From the NCBI GenBank assembly GCA_902363555.1, contig CABJAM010000007.1, forward strand, positions 1 through 64,000: 64,000 nucleotides of DNA, read 5' to 3'. The position numbers were made by a program, and so were the translations under genes. Below, piece by piece: positions 18,264 to 27,695 of this stretch. Source of the DNA: Lachnospiraceae bacterium. Its GTDB lineage: Bacteria > Bacillota > Clostridia > Lachnospirales > Lachnospiraceae. The notes under the pieces are model-generated. The model had not been told where the DNA came from and did no database searches. It was given only the letters and a program-made list of their open reading frames with translations. Position 1 is the stretch's first letter. Each line of letters opens with the position of its first letter.

Positions 18264-18662
18264 CTATAAAATATACACATCAAAATCAAATTCTGCCCCC
18301 AGTGAATTTGCAAATTCAACTGCCCTTTTATCTAAATAAATTGCAGGTGTACTATTTTTCACAATATTTATCACAATAAAAAATTTGCATACTAAATTTA
18401 AATCCTTTTTTAATTTAAGTATCCTATCTTTTACTCCTATTAACTGATTTATCAGATCATCCAACACTTCACTAAGATACAATGTTTCTCTATAACCTGT
18501 ACTCAAACTCCAACAGGTCTCCTTCCTCTCAATATTGCGAATACTTTTACTGCCCTTTTTATAACACTCTGTTGGTTCTAATAATAACGTTTTAGTCACT
18601 TCTTCAAAATTGAATTCAGCACCCAAGATACAAAATTCAACCATAATATTTGTCTTCTCCAT
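18264..18662 (-). CDS. DUF4279 domain protein, probable immunity protein
   Basis: A 132-residue protein spanning one DUF4279 domain: an N-terminal beta-strand plus FNFEEVTKTLLLEPTECYKKG, the central CWSLSTG, the helical LSEVLDDLINQL and a C-terminal strand ending AEFDFDVYIL. DUF4279 proteins are frequent in immunity arrays beside contact-dependent or Rhs toxins. The best ATG has a TAGGA some 12 bases upstream. First array gene after the yhcG nuclease gene. Confidence 0.75.
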   Translation of the reverse strand: MEKTNIMVEFCILGAEFNFEEVTKTLLLEPTECYKKGSKSIRNIERKETCWSLSTGYRETLYLSEVLDDLINQLIGVKDRILKLKKDLNLVCKFFIVINIVKNSTPAIYLDKRAVEFANSLGAEFDFDVYIL

Positions 18663-18870
18663 GTTTTATTAAATTCCTACAATTCAGAAAGGGTAATCGT
18701 ATCGTATTTCATTCCACAAGTATGCCAGGTTTTTAAACTGTACCTTTATTCTGCACCAAAAATTTTTTCCTCTTTCAAGCGGCTTGCCACCTCTTTGTGT
18801 ATGTATTTAATAACATTCTACCACCATTTTACCTTAAAGCCAACCGCTATAACCGTGTTTTCTACTCACA

Positions 18871-18902
18871 ATAAAACGCTCGAACCATCAAGGCTCAAGC
18901 GT
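18871..18902 (-). terminator. intrinsic terminator downstream of the yhcG-type gene
   Basis: Stem arms at 18876-18887 and 18892-18902 with a four-base loop, followed on the minus strand by TTTTAT (18871-18875). It separates the nuclease gene from the immunity genes downstream. Confidence 0.65.
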
Positions 18903-18940
18903 CTTATTCTTATCAATATTGTTCTGCAAATCTGGATTGT

Positions 18941-18967
18941 AATAGTGCCACAGGCTGTGGCACTATT
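18941..18967 (-). terminator. perfect 12-bp hairpin at the yhcG stop codon
   Basis: Arms 18941-18952 and 18956-18967 are perfectly complementary around three bases. The hairpin overlaps the stop codon (18966-18968). It may protect or end the message together with the terminator at 18871-18902. Confidence 0.55.
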
Positions 18968-20042
18968 ACTCCAGTTCTTTTTCGATTTCTTCAATAGACG
19001 GCAGGCTGCTGCGCAGTTCCTCCGGCAATGCCTTGGCAATCTGATTTTTCCACTCCGCAACACCAATGGGATTCTGGTATCCCGCCAGAGAATACTCTAC
19101 CACCGTTTCGTTCTTGCCTTTTACCAACAGCAGACCGATTGTCGGCTGATCATCTGGATGACGTAAAACATCGTTTACTACATTTTGGTACATATTCAAT
19201 TGACTGATAAATCCCGGTTCAAAGTCGCAGGCTTTCAGTTCAATCACCACATAGCATCGAAGTTTTAGGTGGTAAAACAGAAGGTCAATATAAAAATCAT
19301 CACCGCCAACTTCCAAATGTACCTGTCTGCCTACAAAAGCAAACCCTTGTCCCAACTCCAGTAGAAAGCTCTGAATATGTTCTGTAAGCTGCCGCTCTAT
19401 CTCTACTTCTCGCCGGGGCATATCCGTACCAAGAAAATCAAACAGATAGGGATCTTTGAACACTTGATTGACCAAATCAGAATCTGCCGGTGGGAGTGCT
19501 GCCGGAAAATTATTCACGCTTCTTCCTGAACGCCCCATGAGATCGACCTGTATTTGCAGTTCAAGCACATTGCTGCTCCAGCCATTTTCTATTGTTTTAT
19601 GGGCATACCAGATACGTCTCTCCATAGAATCCAGCTTATCCAACAGCATCCGATTTGTTCTCCACGGAATTTGTGCCACAACCCGTTGCACAATTTCAAA
19701 GTCAGGCCAGCTCTCTGCAAACTTCCGCATATATTTGATATTTCTCGGAGAAAATCCAGCCATCTCAGGAAACGCATCCTTTAAGTCCTTAGCCATGCGG
19801 TCAATGACTTTTGCGCCCCAGCCTTCTTCCTCCTGCTTTTTCAAAATGGCTCTGCCAATGTTCCAGTACAGGCATATCATGCTGGAATTTGCATTCAGTA
19901 CAACCGAAATCCGCTGCCTTTGGATTTCTTCTTTTACTTCTTCAATAAATTTCAAATAGGTATCACTCATCTCGGAAAGATTTGGAGCAACAGGAAATAC
20001 CACTCCATCTTTATTCTTCCCCATTTGATTTCGATTATCCAA
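18966..20042 (-). CDS. yhcG: YhcG/DUF1016-family PDDEXK nuclease
   Basis: About 358 residues. The N-terminal half is the helical DUF1016_N domain (for example LYWNIGRAIL and GFSPRNIKYMRKFA); the C-terminal half is a PDDEXK-type nuclease fold with GDDFYIDLLFYHLKLRCYVV and IELKACDFEPGF, giving the catalytic D...ExK pattern. I place the start at a TTG (20042) behind GAGGTG; a TTG 51 bases further upstream lacks a ribosome site. The family is a putative DNA nuclease often carried on mobile islands and near restriction or defence genes. It has its own terminators and a higher GC content than the immunity genes around it, so it is probably a separate insertion. Confidence 0.85.
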   Translation of the reverse strand: MDNRNQMGKNKDGVVFPVAPNLSEMSDTYLKFIEEVKEEIQRQRISVVLNANSSMICLYWNIGRAILKKQEEEGWGAKVIDRMAKDLKDAFPEMAGFSPRNIKYMRKFAESWPDFEIVQRVVAQIPWRTNRMLLDKLDSMERRIWYAHKTIENGWSSNVLELQIQVDLMGRSGRSVNNFPAALPPADSDLVNQVFKDPYLFDFLGTDMPRREVEIERQLTEHIQSFLLELGQGFAFVGRQVHLEVGGDDFYIDLLFYHLKLRCYVVIELKACDFEPGFISQLNMYQNVVNDVLRHPDDQPTIGLLLVKGKNETVVEYSLAGYQNPIGVAEWKNQIAKALPEELRSSLPSIEEIEKELE

Positions 20043-20194
20043 ATTTTTCACCTCACATTCCGCAGATTGCTTTATAAAGTATATCATGTTCAACAGTGAT
20101 TTTCTATCCTAACCGCTCATAATTACAAAGCTATTAACAGTGTTTATTTGTACGACAGGAGCATTTTCAATTTCTCCGGCTCCTGCAGCTCTAT

Positions 20195-20710
20195 TCAGCC
20201 CTCATAACCAATTCTCTGTGTCATAACGATGCCGGACTTAAACTGTATTTCTACCTTGCTCCCATTAATTACCCTCCCCCTCTGCAGCAGCCTGCGGACA
20301 AGGTCATCATCAAATTCCCGCTTCACTTAGCTGGTCTTTTTCATGTAACCTTCCATATCCTGCAGACGCTGGTCATAGTATCCAGCAAGCTGGCGTTCTC
20401 GGATCAGCTTGGCCATTTTCTTCTTCAGCTCCTTGATTTCATCGGCGATGACGCGGTACTCCTTGTCGAACATCTCGTCCGCACATTCTTCCTTGGCGCT
20501 GTCCTCAACGAGCGTCATCATACTCTGCTGGAGCTGCTCGATCTGTTCATCATATTCGGTCGGTTCGCTCTTTGATGAGTAGCTACCGATGATCCGGATG
20601 ACGTTCACAGCGTCCTCATAGGATTTTTCGATGAGGGCAGCGTCTTTAGCTATGACTACGAGCGAATGCTCTGAAAGGGGATAACTATTCTCCCCTTTCA
20701 GAGCATTCAC
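20195..20710 (-). pseudogene. serine-recombinase C-terminal fragment fused to an Rhs scrap
   Basis: An open frame (20327-20710) reads a helical segment containing EYDEQIEQLQQSMMTLVE and DKEYRVIADEIKELKKK, the coiled-coil tail found in large serine site-specific recombinases. After an in-frame stop at 20327-20329, the same frame continues VKREFDDDLVRRLLQ and IQFKSGIVMTQRIGYEG to 20195, the usual end of those recombinases. The catalytic N-terminus is missing. At its 5' side the frame contains ALIEKSYEDA, which is Rhs sequence (29-bp identity, 20610-20638). So this is debris of a mobile element recombined with Rhs DNA. Confidence 0.7.
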
Positions 20711-20784
20711 CGTGCGGGTTATATTTCATAACCATTATAATTCAATACGGAAATAAGTCGTACCAAAAGCGTAAATTTCAATTT

Positions 20785-21298
20785 CTACGGTGTATCAAGC
20801 AAACTCAACTGATTTTTCAAATTATCAATCTTATCTTTTAGTTGTATATAGATTTCAATAGCTTGGTTATGGTTTATCAGATAGTCAACATATTCACTAG
20901 CCTTAATAATCACCTCATTAATGAATTGTTTTAAAAGTACTTTTTGATTGCTCCATTTACCATACTTTTTTTTGATATATAGAATTCTATATCTGCTGAT
21001 TCTTCTTCCTTATGAGCCTGAATAATACTAACAATCAACTCCCTTTCATTTTTTCTTTTAAATTCCAACCATGTATTATATGATTCCACATCGCTCAAAA
21101 ACACATAATGCTTGGTTAAAATATTTTGAGCAACTCTGATCAACCTGTCAAACCAATCATAAAGAGATTCTTTTTCAACAACCGCCTCCAATTCTACTGA
21201 GTATACTTCTCCATAAAAATGCCCATTAAACTCTAGTTGAATAAACCCATTTTTGCCAATGAAATCATCAAAATTGCTATTTATAATTTTGTATTTTA
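20785..21298 (-). pseudogene. damaged second copy of the 169-residue immunity-type gene
   Basis: This is a homologue of the gene at 16997-17506. The first part reads KIINSNFDDFIGKNGF to FYISKK, then a frameshift at a run of eight A (T on the plus strand, near 20970) leads to KYGKWSNQKVLLKQF and the true end at 20785. One added A restores the frame. The start codon is also missing: upstream of codon 3 the sequence switches directly into an Rhs core fragment. The gene therefore appears dead twice over. Confidence 0.75.
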
Positions 21299-21404
21299 TT
21301 ATTGTAGGTATAGGTCGTTTTTGCTCCCAGGGGAGAGATCTCCGCCAGGAGGTTGTCCAGGGCATCGTAGGTATATTCCGTGATATGGCCGTTGCCGTCC
21401 TTAT
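21299..21404 (-). repeat. 106-bp Rhs core fragment outside any Rhs gene
   Basis: Identical, save one base or so, to the YD-repeat sequence at about 27090-27195 and 37195-37300; on the minus strand it encodes EYTYDALDNLLAEISPLGAK. It abuts the 5' end of the damaged immunity gene. It marks a recombination end-point between an Rhs tip module and the array. Confidence 0.85.
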
Positions 21405-21458
21405 CTCAGCCTACATTTATCCAGGCTTTATTTGACTAACCCATGTGGGAAGTTTGAG

Positions 21459-21824
21459 TCAATAAATTATGATTTCTAACTTTGAATCAGTAAAGCTTAT
21501 ATTTTTATCAATTATAGAAGAATCCGCATTAAATATTTCCAGTTCCGAAACATAACCTTGTATAATATGCAATAAAAACTGTATCGGTACTTGATTCGCT
21601 TTATAAACACGCATTTCAACAGGCACTCTTATATTCGTTTCAATAGGCTTAATTATTTTATTTACTTTAAATTTAAGACTTAAATAAAAATCCGTATACT
21701 CTCTTTCAATTACTGAATTATTTATTTGATTTACAATTTCTTCCTTATGTCGAAAGTCAACAGATAAAATTTTTTCTAACCAATTTTTTTCATTCGATTT
21801 TATCGCCTCATTCTCAATTATCAT
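21459..21824 (-). CDS. uncharacterised protein, candidate immunity protein
   Basis: A 121-residue soluble protein from the ATG at 21824 (MIIENEAIKSNEK); a longer reading starting at 21854 lacks a better ribosome site. Motifs: KFKVNKIIKP, VPVEMRVYKANQVP and FLLHIIQGYVSELEIF. I recall similar proteins near contact-dependent toxins but have no family name. It is the first gene after the orphan Rhs toxin at 23671-27660 once the IS110 is removed, so it is the best candidate for that toxin's immunity gene. Confidence 0.5.
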   Translation of the reverse strand: MIIENEAIKSNEKNWLEKILSVDFRHKEEIVNQINNSVIEREYTDFYLSLKFKVNKIIKPIETNIRVPVEMRVYKANQVPIQFLLHIIQGYVSELEIFNADSSIIDKNISFTDSKLEIIIY

Positions 21825-22130
21825 AAATATAAACCGCCTTTCTGCGAAAGGCACCGATGGGGTTATGAAACATTTCTTCGCCCATCTTCCCTTCGCCCCT
21901 TTTCTTTGTTATTATCTTCTTGTAGGTAGCTGGCATACTACAGAACCTGAGGAGGTGAGTGACGGGGCTGTATAGTGGCAACCTCGCATAAATATATAGG
22001 TCGGTCATCCGTTAAGTCATCAATGAATGGCGCATACTCGTAGCCCGTAAACTTATCTCTTCCGAAGTTGACTCAATTTCGCCGGATGGCCAGTTCCTGC
22101 CAGCACTACAAATTTTTAGGGAGGAACTCT

Positions 22131-23321
22131 ATGTTTAAAATCTTTCGTAAAAACTGCTGTGGATTAGATGTCCACAAAACCTGGATCTATGCCTGTATCG
22201 GGATCACGGATGTAAACAGACGTACGGAGTATAAACAGGCCCGCTTTTCTTCCTTTACAAAGAACTAAACGATTTAGCTGCATGGCTTGCAAAATATTCC
22301 TGTCTGGAAGTCTGCATGGAATATACGGGCAAGTATTGGATCCCTGTGTTTAACATTCTTGAAAAATCTTATTTTGTCATCCTTGCACATCCAAAATATA
22401 CAAAGCCTCAAAAAGGGAATAAGACCGATGTAAAAGATGCCAGATGGATCTGCAATCTTTTTATGTGTGACATGATCAAGCCAAGTTTTTATCCCTTCTC
22501 CACAAATACGTCAGCTCCGTGATTTGATACGCTACCGTATCAGGCTTACAAACATGCTAACGGGTGAGAAGAACCGGGCACAAAACTGTCTTACAGTATC
22601 CAATCTGAAACTGGATGAGGTTTTCAGTGATATCTTTGGCAGATCCTCCCAATCTATCACAAACTACATGCTAGATCATCCCGGGGAATCCTTCGATGTT
22701 ACCCCCTTTGTGGATGACCGCTGTAAAACCCCACTCGAAGAGATCCAGGCGGCTGTCGATGGTGCGATCTCCCCTGAGCAGGCTGTCAAACTCCGTCAAT
22801 GTCTCGCACACATCGATGAGCTTGAAGCCCACAGGAAAGAGATCGAGCAGGAGATCCTACTGTTGGCAGAACCATTCTCTGCTGTTTTGTAGCGGCTCTA
22901 CACACTTACAGGACTTGTTAAAAATCTGATGACTGCGATCACCATCCTCTCTGAGATTGGTCCGGACATATCCGTGTTTCCGTCATCGAAGCATCTTGTT
23001 TCCTGGGATGGCTGCTGCCCCCGCAATGACCAGCGCAACCAAAAAGTGAAATCCAGACGCATTTCCCGCGCTGGAAGTTATCTGAAACCTCTTCTTGTTC
23101 AGGTTGCCAATGCACTGATCAAATCAAAAAAGTACCCTGAATTTAAAAAGAGGTATCACAGGATCAGATCCCATCGTGGACGCAAAAAGGCTGTCATCGC
23201 TGTCTGCAAAATGTTCCTGACCGCTATCTGGAATGTTATAAGCAAACAGGAGTCTTATAATCCTGATGGTTTTTTAGAACATCGCCCCGTGAATGAATCA
23301 AAGATTCTTATAAAGTCTTAG
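22131..23321 (+). mobile_element. IS110-family insertion sequence with broken transposase
   Basis: The transposase is readable across three breaks. The N-terminal DEDD/RuvC-like part has GLDVHKTWIYACI; then EVCMEYTGKYWIPVF and KTDVKDARWICNLF; then a transposase-20 domain with LVSWDGCCPRNDQ and RISRAGSYLKPLLVQ. Frame one is broken near 22255 by one missing A in TTTACAAAG; near 22492 there is one extra T in a T-run; at 22890-22892 there is an in-frame TAG. Start ATG 22131 follows GGGAGG. IS110 elements lack long terminal repeats, so the ends are not defined here. It stands between the orphan Rhs toxin and its presumed immunity gene, on the opposite strand. Confidence 0.85.
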
Positions 23322-23570
23322 GCTTTGGAACTTCCTAGACTTAGGGGTTAGGGGTTGGTTAGGGGTTATCTATCGTATAGCAATAGCTTATTACTATATA
23401 GATCTATTACCCATAGCTATAGTCTATGTCTCCTAAAGATTCTCAGGGGGCTTATTAAGTGTACGCTTTTTGCGGCTACCCACTACCTTTTTGTTTCAAA
23501 CTTCACCAAAGGCCGATAGGAAATAAGTTTTAAATCAAGTACTCCTATAATGTATATGCCTATTTGGTCA

Positions 23571-23626
23571 GCCTCCTATGTTTCGGCTTAATCACATTAT
23601 ACCAATATCATAGGAGGCATCTTTTT
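23571..23626 (+). terminator. intrinsic terminator
   Basis: Ten-base arms GCCTCCTATG (23571-23580) and its complement (23609-23618) followed by five T at 23622-23626 on the plus strand. It lies in the otherwise empty stretch 23322-23670 between the IS110 and the toxin end. That stretch also has short TAGGGGTT repeats near 23335-23365 but no gene. Confidence 0.6.
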
Positions 23627-23670
23627 AATATACTCCTCGATTCTCTAAAACAGCAGAAAAATCAGAGCAA

Positions 23671-26600
23671 TCATTTAACAGGAAAATAAGTTCCTATATT
23701 TATTACACCATCCTTCACACCATATGAAGTATATTCAATGATTATCCCATCTACTTCTACATGACCTTTATAGAATTGTCCTATTTCAAGATTCTTTGTA
23801 ACAACATCATTGGCAATCGCTTGATTTACTTCTTTCACTGATAATTCAGTTCCTTCCAAATGTCGCCCTCCATGTCCAAAATTCACTTCTTTATTATCTA
23901 CTTTTACACTATCTGACACGCCACCTCCCCCGTCAGGTATCTCGTAACCACCAGATTCAGGCTTCTTGTCTTTGTCAGAATTGGAGTTTGGGTTCGTAAT
24001 GTCGACTTCTTTTTCGTTCCCGCTATTCTGTTCTATTTTATTTTGAGAAGGCCGTACACTTGTGCCGAACTCAACCTCCTGTCCTGAAATTATATCCGTA
24101 AAAGGTATCTTTTGTCCTACAGATGTATCACTCCCCAAAGCTCTGTCAGCACCCTCGATGATATGAGCAGTAACGCCTGCACTAACCGCAAGGTCTACTA
24201 CGATTTTTATTATCCATACCACACCAGCAGACGCAAAGGCCGTTACCGGTTCAAGCTCTGTATCCCTCTTATCGCCATCCTCACAATTTACCACATAGCC
24301 GACATTCCATGGACGGAATACGCCGTCACTGCTGCCACATTCGGATACAAGACGACTAAATGTTCCCTTGGGAGACGTATTGCCTTTTGACTTATTTGTT
24401 TTAGCGACCTGGTTATCCTGTTGCTTCGACCGATTCTTATAATTCATTTGAGAAGCTTTACGGGCTGTCGCTTCGGCCGCCTTAGTGCCCCTGGCTGCAA
24501 CATTGTTCACCACCTTGTTTTGCTGGTACTGTTTCCGCTGTGATGGTGTCATGCCTCCATACGACTCATTCTCCGCCTCATGCCCCGTCGGGTCCGTATA
24601 GTTCATCGGGTTCCCAACACCATACGCATAGCGGTTCAGCGTCGACGGCTCCGTGATGTCTCCCAGGTAGCTGTCCTCGCTGGTGAACTGCCCCATCCCT
24701 GTGTCATAGTACCGGGCACGCAGGTACAGGTAGCCCGTGGCCACGTTGTAGGACTCGCCGGTGTAGCCGTACATGTTCCCATAGGCCGGTGCTCCGGCGG
24801 TCACCTGACCGAAGGCATCGTAGGTGTAGCTGGCTGACGGGGCTTTCCCGCTGCCCAGGATGTCCGTTACGCTCCCCTGGCGGTCATACAGATAGTAGCC
24901 GGTCCCGCTGCTGGTCTTTATGCTCTCCCGCTGGTTTCCATAGGTGTATGTCTGGCTCACTTTGCCGGTGAAGGCGTCGTATACCATCAGTGTTTCCGTG
25001 TGGTCACGGTTCACATCGTTGATGTACTCGGTCAGGGTGAACTTATTCCCCGGGTATGCGTAAGCCATCTCGTACAGCTCTTTCGCGGTGCTCCCCGTGT
25101 TTTCCGGGAGCTTTACGGAACGGATGGATTTTCCGTTGTCCTTATCGTAGTCCACCTGGAAGATCCGGTTGCCGTCGCCGTCGTACGCCACGGCCATGAG
25201 CAGGGTCTTTCCCTGGGTGACGGCTTTCAAGCGGTTCTCAACGGTGTACTCGTAGGTTGTCGTGGTCTTTCCTTCATCTTCCCCGATGCAGTTGCCGGCC
25301 GCGTCGTACGTGTAGGTCGTGGTCGTTTTCTTTTTGCCGGCACTTTCCGTACAGGCGGTCAGCTGGTTGGCCGCATTATAGGTGTAGGTCTTTTCGGAAA
25401 CGACCTTTCCCCCAGAGGTCTCTTTATAGCTCTGGCGGTTGCCTGCGGCGTCGTAGGTGTAGGCGTAGGTGTTCTCCACGTCACCGGCGCTTTCCGTGCA
25501 GCCGGTCAGACGCCCCTGGGCATCATAGGTGTATTCCCTGAGGATCTGTGTTTCAGTCACTTTGGAACCCTTGTGGCCGTTCGGCCCCCAGGCTCCTGTG
25601 CCGTTCCAGCCATAGTGGTTGCCCGGCTTTTGTGCGCCCGTGGTCTCTTTCCCCACTTCTTTTATTATAAATCCGCGGCTGTCATATGTATAGGTATAAT
25701 ATGAGATTTCGCCGCCGTCCGCATCCGTGGTGGTCAGCGACACGATGCGGTCACCGGCGTCATAGGCTACGGTGGTCTTTGTGCCGCCGGGCCGCCGGAT
25801 CTCTGTGACACGGTCCAGGGCGTCGTAGACATAGACCGTATCTTTCTGGTCCGCGTCCGTGACTTTGGTCAGGTTGCCGTTCTTATCGTACCCATACGAT
25901 ATCTTTGTGCCATCCGGATAGGTGATGGTCTCCAGTTCGTTTGCTGCATTGTAGCTGTATTGGATGCTTTTTCCCGAACCGTCGGTCACTTTGGTGATGC
26001 GGCCCAGTGCGTCGTAGGCATAGGTGCTTGTTCCGCTGGCATCGGCCATGCGTACACGCTGTCCGGTGCTGTCGTAACCGTAGCTGACCGCTTCCGCCAT
26101 GGCAGCCCCGTCGGCGTCCTCATAGGATTTTTCGATGAGGGCGTTGAGTTTGTCGTAATCGTAAACGATCGTCTTCCCGCTGTTATCCGTATAGGAGGTC
26201 TGGCGGCCGAGGGTGTCATAGGTCATGTGCTCCACACGGTCCATGGCGTCTTCGATGGCGGTCATGTTCCCCTCCAGGTCGTAGGTGTAGCGGGTGGTAT
26301 GGCCGAGGGTGTCGGTAAATGCGGTCAGATCGTTCATGCTGTCATAGGTGTAGGTGGTCACGTTTCCTGCGGGATCTGTGACTTTTGTCAGGTTCCCTGC
26401 CGCATCATAGGCATAGTTCGTTACCCGTCCGGTGGCCCCGGTCTTTTTTATGAGATTGTTATGGGCGTCATAGGTGTAGCTCTCGGTCTGTTTTAAGGCA
26501 TCGGTCACGGCGGTCAGGCGGTCGTTCTTATCATATGCCATGGCGGTCACGTTGCCCATGGGGTCGGTAGCGGACACGACGTTGCCGTTCTTATCGTAGG

Positions 26601-27660
26601 TGTAGCTGGCGCTCCGCCCGCCCGGGAGGGTGACGCCGGTCAGGTTGCCCACAGGGTCGTAGGTGAAGGCCGTGGTCTGGCCCAGGGCGTCGGTGACCGC
26701 GGTCCGCTCGTCGGCCAGGTCGTAGGCATAGCCGGTCTTATGGCCGAGGGCATCCTGATATCCGGTGATGTTCCCGTAGGCGTCGTACGTATAGGACGTG
26801 ACACCGGCCCCGGCATCGGTGACTTTGACCAGCCGGCCCAGGACGTCATAGGTGTAGGCGGTGGTCCCGTTCAGAGCGTCGGTATCTTTGACGAGGTTGT
26901 CCATGACATCGTATTCAAAGCTGCGCACATGGCCCAGCGGAGTTGTGGCTTTCGTCAGACGGCCGACAGCGTCATAGGCGTAGGTGTAGCTCCCGCCGTT
27001 GGGCTGGGTGATCTTTGTCGTATAGCCGTTGAGGTCGACGTCATAGACCGTGGTATGGCCCAGAGGGTCGGTGACACCGGTGAGTTCCCCGTGCTTATTG
27101 TAGGTATAGGTTGTTTTTGCTCCCAGGGGAGAGATCTCCGCCAGGAGGTTGTCCAGGGCATCGTAGGTATATTCCGTGATATGGCCGTTGCCGTCCTTAT
27201 ATTTGGTGGGGCGGTTTAAAGCATCATAGATATATTCCTCAGCTATGCCCTCCGGTGAGGTCTCTTTGATCAGCCGGGACAGGGCGTCATAGGTGTAGGC
27301 GGTGGCGGCTTTTAATGGTGTCGTGATGGCGGCCAGGCGGTCCATGGTGTCGTAGGCGTACGTGTATACCTTTTCTTTGTTCTCGGTCATCTTTATGAGG
27401 TTCCCGAGAATGTCGTATTCGTAGGTGGTCACGGTGCCCGCGGCGTCGGTGGCCGAGGTGAGGCGGTCGACGCTGTCGTAGGTGTAGGTGATGGTGCTCT
27501 CATCCGGACGGGTCACCTGGATCAGACGGGAGAACTTATCATAGGTATAATGCGTGGTCCGTTTTAAGGCATCGGTCTCACTGAGGATGTTCCCGGCTTT
27601 ATCGTAGGTATAGGCCGTCCGGTTCTCGGCATTGTCCGCGATACCCGTGGTACGGCCCAT
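23671..27660 (-). CDS. orphan Rhs module 1: YD-repeat core plus toxin tip, N-terminus missing
   Basis: An open frame of 1,329 codons with no signal peptide: it begins inside the YD repeats and runs through the RHS core (RYAYGVGNPMNYTDPTGH, near 24600) into a unique C-terminal tip. The core is almost identical at DNA level to the full-length Rhs gene at 33475-43509; similarity stops abruptly at about 27695. The last 70 residues (FGHGGRHLEGTELS, KGHVEVDGIIIEYTSYG) look like a small RNase-type toxin, possibly of the BECR/DUF4258 kind; this is inference. It probably cannot be secreted by itself; it serves as a recombination donor of an alternative tip. Compared with the full-length gene it lacks two blocks of YD repeats (126 and 63 bp). 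Confidence 0.8.
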   Translation of the reverse strand: MGRTTGIADNAENRTAYTYDKAGNILSETDALKRTTHYTYDKFSRLIQVTRPDESTITYTYDSVDRLTSATDAAGTVTTYEYDILGNLIKMTENKEKVYTYAYDTMDRLAAITTPLKAATAYTYDALSRLIKETSPEGIAEEYIYDALNRPTKYKDGNGHITEYTYDALDNLLAEISPLGAKTTYTYNKHGELTGVTDPLGHTTVYDVDLNGYTTKITQPNGGSYTYAYDAVGRLTKATTPLGHVRSFEYDVMDNLVKDTDALNGTTAYTYDVLGRLVKVTDAGAGVTSYTYDAYGNITGYQDALGHKTGYAYDLADERTAVTDALGQTTAFTYDPVGNLTGVTLPGGRSASYTYDKNGNVVSATDPMGNVTAMAYDKNDRLTAVTDALKQTESYTYDAHNNLIKKTGATGRVTNYAYDAAGNLTKVTDPAGNVTTYTYDSMNDLTAFTDTLGHTTRYTYDLEGNMTAIEDAMDRVEHMTYDTLGRQTSYTDNSGKTIVYDYDKLNALIEKSYEDADGAAMAEAVSYGYDSTGQRVRMADASGTSTYAYDALGRITKVTDGSGKSIQYSYNAANELETITYPDGTKISYGYDKNGNLTKVTDADQKDTVYVYDALDRVTEIRRPGGTKTTVAYDAGDRIVSLTTTDADGGEISYYTYTYDSRGFIIKEVGKETTGAQKPGNHYGWNGTGAWGPNGHKGSKVTETQILREYTYDAQGRLTGCTESAGDVENTYAYTYDAAGNRQSYKETSGGKVVSEKTYTYNAANQLTACTESAGKKKTTTTYTYDAAGNCIGEDEGKTTTTYEYTVENRLKAVTQGKTLLMAVAYDGDGNRIFQVDYDKDNGKSIRSVKLPENTGSTAKELYEMAYAYPGNKFTLTEYINDVNRDHTETLMVYDAFTGKVSQTYTYGNQRESIKTSSGTGYYLYDRQGSVTDILGSGKAPSASYTYDAFGQVTAGAPAYGNMYGYTGESYNVATGYLYLRARYYDTGMGQFTSEDSYLGDITEPSTLNRYAYGVGNPMNYTDPTGHEAENESYGGMTPSQRKQYQQNKVVNNVAARGTKAAEATARKASQMNYKNRSKQQDNQVAKTNKSKGNTSPKGTFSRLVSECGSSDGVFRPWNVGYVVNCEDGDKRDTELEPVTAFASAGVVWIIKIVVDLAVSAGVTAHIIEGADRALGSDTSVGQKIPFTDIISGQEVEFGTSVRPSQNKIEQNSGNEKEVDITNPNSNSDKDKKPESGGYEIPDGGGGVSDSVKVDNKEVNFGHGGRHLEGTELSVKEVNQAIANDVVTKNLEIGQFYKGHVEVDGIIIEYTSYGVKDGVINIGTYFPVK

Positions 27661-27695
27661 GGCGTCGTAGGTATAGGTGGTGGTCAGGCCGCTGC

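Noticed and set aside
23335..23410. TAGGGGTT-rich stretch and AT-rich palindromes as an IS end or attachment site
   Set aside because: No matching copy on the other side of the IS110 and no defined core; not enough to call an end.
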